9,258 bases of DNA, taken from contig JBOIDB010000052.1 of the NCBI GenBank assembly GCA_050740235.1, positions 1 to 9,258 of the forward strand, read 5' to 3'. Position 1 is the first letter of the stretch. Each line of letters opens with the position of its first letter. Positions 6,432-9,258 of this stretch are shown piece after piece. Made by a program: the position numbers and the translations under genes. Source of the stretch: JACDCP01 sp050740235. Lineage in GTDB: Bacteria > Pseudomonadota > Gammaproteobacteria > Steroidobacterales > JACDCP01. Under the pieces are notes generated by a model that was given only the letters and a program-made list of their open reading frames with translations, ran no database searches and was not told the origin of the DNA.

Positions 6432-6860
6432 TTATGTCGGGGCGGTTGGAGGTCCGTTGCGGATCACGGGCGTCCAGCGCCGCATGCGGCGGTCGATGCG
6501 CGAGCCTTCGACCTCGTCGTCGTAGGATACCGCCGTCGCCGGCACATCGTAATGCCGGCTCGCGCGCAGGTTGATCGTCGCCCACTGCCGGCCGCCCTGC
6601 TCCATGACCGCTACGACATACACGCCGCAGGACGCGCAGACGAGGAAATCGGCGGTGCGTAGCCCGAACCGGTAGCGTGACAAGCGTTCGGGATCCTCGG
6701 CCTCGATGGCAATGGAGCCGGCCGGATCGGAAACATTCTTCGCATCGTGCATGCGGCAGAACGAGCACCCGCAGGCGCGGGGCTTCAGGGATTCCAGCGT
6801 TTCGTTCGTGAGGAACGAGGCGGACAGGTTGCCGCAGTGGCAGCGGGCCTCGATGCGCAC
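6432..6860 (-). CDS. GFA/CENP-V-domain zinc protein
   Basis: This 142-aa protein carries the cysteine pattern of the GFA family: CHCG (Cys7, Cys9), CGCSFC (Cys30, 32, 35) and CASCG (Cys75, Cys78), in order and with normal spacing, so two zinc sites are expected. The family is named after a glutathione-dependent formaldehyde-activating enzyme, an activity now considered doubtful, so the function is best given as thiol- or aldehyde-linked zinc protein of unknown substrate. The frame stays open to a GTG at 6893, which would overlap the Rid gene by 20 nt. I prefer the GTG at 6860 because family members usually start about six residues before the first CxC, as here (VRIEARCHC). Neither start has a strong Shine-Dalgarno. 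The VOC gene starts 10 nt after its stop. Confidence 0.85.
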   Translation of the reverse strand: MRIEARCHCGNLSASFLTNETLESLKPRACGCSFCRMHDAKNVSDPAGSIAIEAEDPERLSRYRFGLRTADFLVCASCGVYVVAVMEQGGRQWATINLRASRHYDVPATAVSYDDEVEGSRIDRRMRRWTPVIRNGPPTAPT

Positions 6861-6873
6861 GGGAGCCCGAAGC

Positions 6874-7359
6874 TCAGCGCGTCTGTGACGCACCCACCGT
6901 CGCGATGCACTCGATCTCGACGCGGGAATCGAGCGCCAGCCCGCTGGCGCCGAACGCGCTGCGCGCGGGCTTGGACCCCGGGAAGAACTGCACGTAGACC
7001 TCGTTCATGCTCGACCATTCGGCCATATCGGCGAGAAACACCGTGCACTTCACCACGCGGTCCATGGCGGAACCATGGCGCTCGAGGGCCGCCTGGATAT
7101 TCTGCAGCGCCTGGCGCGTCTCGCCCTGTATGCCGCCGGGCGCGAGATCGAGCGTGCCGGGGACGTTGCCGATCATCCCGGAGAGGAACAACAGATTGCC
7201 GACGCGCACCGCTTCGGAGAACGGCAGCGAACCCTCGGCGGCGCCGGGCGAGCTCAGGAACTCCACTTCGGGCTCATCGCGCACGCTCATCTTCGTCTCC
7301 ATCGGCTGGCAACCCGCGATCGACAGCAACATTATCAGCGACATCCACCATCGAATCAT
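6874..7359 (-). CDS. Rid/YjgF/UK114-family protein with a lipoprotein signal
   Basis: This 161-aa protein has a complete Rid domain (about residues 45-156): PFSEAVRVGNLLFLSG, GETRQALQNIQAALERHG, and PARSAFGASGLALDSRVEIECIA. Arg133 and Glu148 align with Arg105 and Glu120 of E. coli RidA, the residues that bind the carboxylate and support hydrolysis of reactive enamines/imines from amino acids. Unusually, it is preceded by MIRWWMSLIMLLSIAGC, a short signal peptide with lipobox IAGC and Cys17. Residue +2 is Gln, which favours outer-membrane sorting. RidA itself is cytosolic. The start has AGAGGA nine bases upstream. A second ATG at 7290 (Met24) has GGAG six bases upstream and would make a leaderless Rid protein. 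The gene lies 15 nt after the GMC gene and 13 nt before the GFA gene. Other Rid subfamilies have other or unknown substrates. Confidence 0.87.
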   Translation of the reverse strand: MIRWWMSLIMLLSIAGCQPMETKMSVRDEPEVEFLSSPGAAEGSLPFSEAVRVGNLLFLSGMIGNVPGTLDLAPGGIQGETRQALQNIQAALERHGSAMDRVVKCTVFLADMAEWSSMNEVYVQFFPGSKPARSAFGASGLALDSRVEIECIATVGASQTR

Positions 7360-7374
7360 GGCTCGGCTTCCTCT

Positions 7375-9045
7375 TCAAATCTCTCCGCGCTTCGCGAACG
7401 CCTTGATGTGATCCGCGGCGCGGAAGGCGAGCGCCTGAATGGTCATCGTGGGCTGACCGCGCCCGGAGGTCACGAAGCTGCTGCCGTCGCAAACGAACAG
7501 GTTCGGCACGTCGTGCGCGCGATGGTAGCGATCCACGACCGAGGTGTCCGGATCGTCGCCCATGCGGCAGGTGCCGAGCAAATGCGCCGTGATGTTCTGT
7601 TCCCCCACCGGGTCGAACCAGGTTCTCTGCGCGTCGGCCGCGTCGAGCAGCTCGAGGGCGCGATCCTGGAGGAACTTTGCCATCGCAATGTCGTCCGGAT
7701 GATCGCGATACGTGACCCGCAGCGCCGCCCGGCCCGTCACGTCCTCGACCTTCGGGTCGAGCGAAATGCTGTTGGTTTCCAGGGCCAGCGACGTGCTGGG
7801 GTTGTGAAAAACGACGTTGCGGTCGAAATACTCGCGGAGCATGCGCTTGTATTCCGCACCCCAGCTCGGAGCGTCGCGCGGCAGGCCCGCCAGCGCGAAG
7901 AAGATCGGCGTCGAGCCGAGGAACGGCCGCTCGTCGATGCCGCCTCCGCCGTAGAAGCCGCGCTTCGGATCGGCCTCGTAGAAATCGTGAATGATGCGCG
8001 TGACCTGCACGCTCTTGTACTCGTTCAGCGGATGCTCGAACAGCCCGTAGGCCACCGAGCCGTGGTTGAACATCAGGTACTTGCCGACCTTGCCGCTCGA
8101 GTTCGCCAGGCCCTGCGGGAAGCGGTTCGACGCCGAAAGCAGCAGGAGCCGCGGCGTCTCCGCGCCGTTCGCGGAAACGATTGCGGCACGGGTCTTCTGC
8201 GAATGCTCGACGCCGTCCCGGCCGTGGTAGACGACCTCGCTGATCCGGCCTTCCGTGTCGGTTTCGAGGCGGTGCACCGTGCATTCCGCCCGGATCTCGC
8301 AATGCCCGCTGGCTTCCGCGATCGGGATCATGGACACGAGCGTCGAGGACTTGGCGCCGACCTCGCAGCCGAAGCCCATGCAGAAGCCGCAGTGAATGCA
8401 GGGCGCGCGGCCGTTGTGCGGCCGGGACAGAATAGCCATCGGCGCCGGCTGCGCATGCAGGCCGAGCTTGCGCGCGCCGCGCTCCAGCAGCACGCCGCCG
8501 GATTTGACCGGCAGCGGCGGTACCGGATAGGGCTTCGAGCGCGGCGGGTCGAACGGCCCCGGCGCGCCTGACACGCCGATTTCCCAGTCGACCTTTGTGT
8601 AGTAAGGCTCGAGCTCCTCGTAGCTGATCGGCCAATCCGCGAAGCCCGTCCCATCGATCGGACCGAGCAGGCTGCGTTCCTTGAAATCACTCTCGTGGAA
8701 GCGCCAGAAGTTGGCCGTGAAATGCACGCTGCTGCCGCCGACCGCGCGCGCGTAGATCGCCGGCGGGGGAAAATCCTGGACGACGGCCTCGTCCTGCTCC
8801 GTTTTGCGGAACGTCTGCGGAAACTTCTTTTTCCAGCCGCCGGTGATCTCCTGGTTGAAGATCGTGCCGAGCTCGTCATGCGTAAAATCGCTCGACTGCA
8901 GATACGGCCCCTGCTCCAGCACCACGACGTCGAAACCGGCCGTGGACAGCTCTTTCGCCAGGATGCCGCCGGCGGCGCCGGAGCCGACGATGACGAAGTC
9001 GACGGGCTTGCGCGTGTCGAATCGGACGGTGCGCTCAGTTGCCAC
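7375..9045 (-). CDS. GMC-family FAD dehydrogenase, gluconate 2-dehydrogenase large-subunit type
   Basis: This 556-aa flavoprotein has an N-terminal Rossmann FAD site (VIVGSGAAGG, about residues 18-27), ARAVGGSSVHFTANFWRF, and a C-terminal GMC block with HLLGTCRMG (His488) and SGRGQPTMTIQALAFRAADHI. The family oxidises alcohol or sugar carbons. His488 is the probable catalytic base; the second position, often His or Asn, is Gln531 here. Cys216, 219, 222 and 227 in PCIHCGFCMGFGCEVGAKSS form a cluster like the one that holds a 3Fe-4S centre in bacterial FAD-glucose dehydrogenase. The protein has no signal peptide, as expected if it is co-exported with subunit 3. The GTG at 9045 was chosen because GGGAG lies six bases upstream and it overlaps the subunit 3 stop by 11 nt (translational coupling). 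An ATG at 9072 has no Shine-Dalgarno. Substrate is unknown. Confidence 0.9.
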   Translation of the reverse strand: MATERTVRFDTRKPVDFVIVGSGAAGGILAKELSTAGFDVVVLEQGPYLQSSDFTHDELGTIFNQEITGGWKKKFPQTFRKTEQDEAVVQDFPPPAIYARAVGGSSVHFTANFWRFHESDFKERSLLGPIDGTGFADWPISYEELEPYYTKVDWEIGVSGAPGPFDPPRSKPYPVPPLPVKSGGVLLERGARKLGLHAQPAPMAILSRPHNGRAPCIHCGFCMGFGCEVGAKSSTLVSMIPIAEASGHCEIRAECTVHRLETDTEGRISEVVYHGRDGVEHSQKTRAAIVSANGAETPRLLLLSASNRFPQGLANSSGKVGKYLMFNHGSVAYGLFEHPLNEYKSVQVTRIIHDFYEADPKRGFYGGGGIDERPFLGSTPIFFALAGLPRDAPSWGAEYKRMLREYFDRNVVFHNPSTSLALETNSISLDPKVEDVTGRAALRVTYRDHPDDIAMAKFLQDRALELLDAADAQRTWFDPVGEQNITAHLLGTCRMGDDPDTSVVDRYHRAHDVPNLFVCDGSSFVTSGRGQPTMTIQALAFRAADHIKAFAKRGEI

Positions 9046-9258
9046 CTTCGTCTCCCGCCGCAGCTTGCGCATCGTAATAGCCGAACGGCGGCTGCCACGC
9101 GTGCCGGTGATCGAACCTGAGCAGCTTCCAGCCGATCTCGCCCCGATTTCCGCCGTACATCGGCAGGGAGAACATGCCGGCCAGCGTCAGGTAGCGCATG
9201 GTCTGAAAGAACGGCGAGGCTTCCTGCGACTCGAGAAACTCGATCTGGCGCTCCGGGG
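9035..9258 (-). CDS. Gluconate 2-dehydrogenase subunit 3 family protein, C-terminal part
   Basis: Only the last 73 codons are in the window; the gene begins beyond the right edge. The visible end contains MRYLTLAGMFSLPMYGGNRG followed by EIGWKLLRFD, the conserved C-terminus of the small (gamma, subunit 3) component of membrane-bound gluconate/sugar dehydrogenases. In that family this subunit usually carries a twin-arginine signal and carries the folded FAD subunit across the inner membrane. The signal would lie outside the window and cannot be checked. Its stop codon overlaps the GMC start by 11 nt, confirming the pairing. A cytochrome c subunit, often the third partner, is not seen in the window. 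Confidence 0.85.
   Translation of the reverse strand, partial: PERQIEFLESQEASPFFQTMRYLTLAGMFSLPMYGGNRGEIGWKLLRFDHRHAWQPPFGYYDAQAAAGDEGGN

Noticed and set aside
7075..8635. Long open frames (498 codons on plus, 453 codons on minus) within the GMC gene
   Set aside because: Both are out-of-frame shadows of the GMC gene, which has clear family motifs; neither shows a domain.

Overview
This is a high-GC, gene-dense window from a Gram-negative bacterium. The evidence for Gram-negative is an LPS-type glycosyltransferase, an LPS-kinase-like protein, a type IV prepilin, an AsmA-like protein and a lipoprotein. The style suggests a proteobacterium, probably gammaproteobacterial, but no marker gene fixes the genus. 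I see no rRNA, tRNA, CRISPR array, transposase or phage gene.

Layout. (1) Positions 1-2062 are all on the minus strand. In transcription order they hold a small AsmA-like membrane-anchored protein (2062-1331), a type IV prepilin lacking the usual Glu5 (1236-808), an ECF sigma factor (569-45), and the first codons of a gene cut by the window edge, perhaps the cognate anti-sigma factor. A 91-bp inverted-repeat element (590-680) sits directly upstream of the sigma factor. A perfect TGTGA-N6-TCACA palindrome (1271-1286) lies upstream of the pilin. (2) A divergent promoter region (2063-2153) leads into two plus-strand genes: a secreted DUF885 metallopeptidase-like protein (2154-3929) and an LPS-kinase-like protein (3945-4829) whose catalytic Asp is replaced by Ala. 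(3) Positions 4850-9258 hold a compact minus-strand gene string that converges on the kinase gene. In transcription order it encodes gluconate 2-dehydrogenase subunit 3 (partial), a GMC flavoprotein dehydrogenase with a Cys cluster, a Rid/YjgF-family lipoprotein, a GFA zinc protein, a VOC/glyoxalase-fold protein, and a GT9 heptosyltransferase-like protein. The gaps are -11, 15, 13, 10 and 20-21 nt, so one operon is likely.

How it may work together. Subunit 3 and the GMC protein should form the catalytic unit of an exported dehydrogenase feeding electrons to the respiratory chain. The next three genes belong to families linked to reactive metabolites: enamine/imine deaminase fold, thiol/aldehyde-linked zinc fold and glyoxalase fold. 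I infer that the operon couples an oxidation in the cell envelope to handling of its reactive products. The Rid protein carries a lipobox and also a good internal start, which could give envelope and cytosolic forms. This operon is the best candidate here for an undescribed system. The function is inferred from family membership and gene order only.

No gene-free stretch exceeds 300 bases. The largest (570-807) holds the inverted-repeat element and otherwise nothing I can identify.
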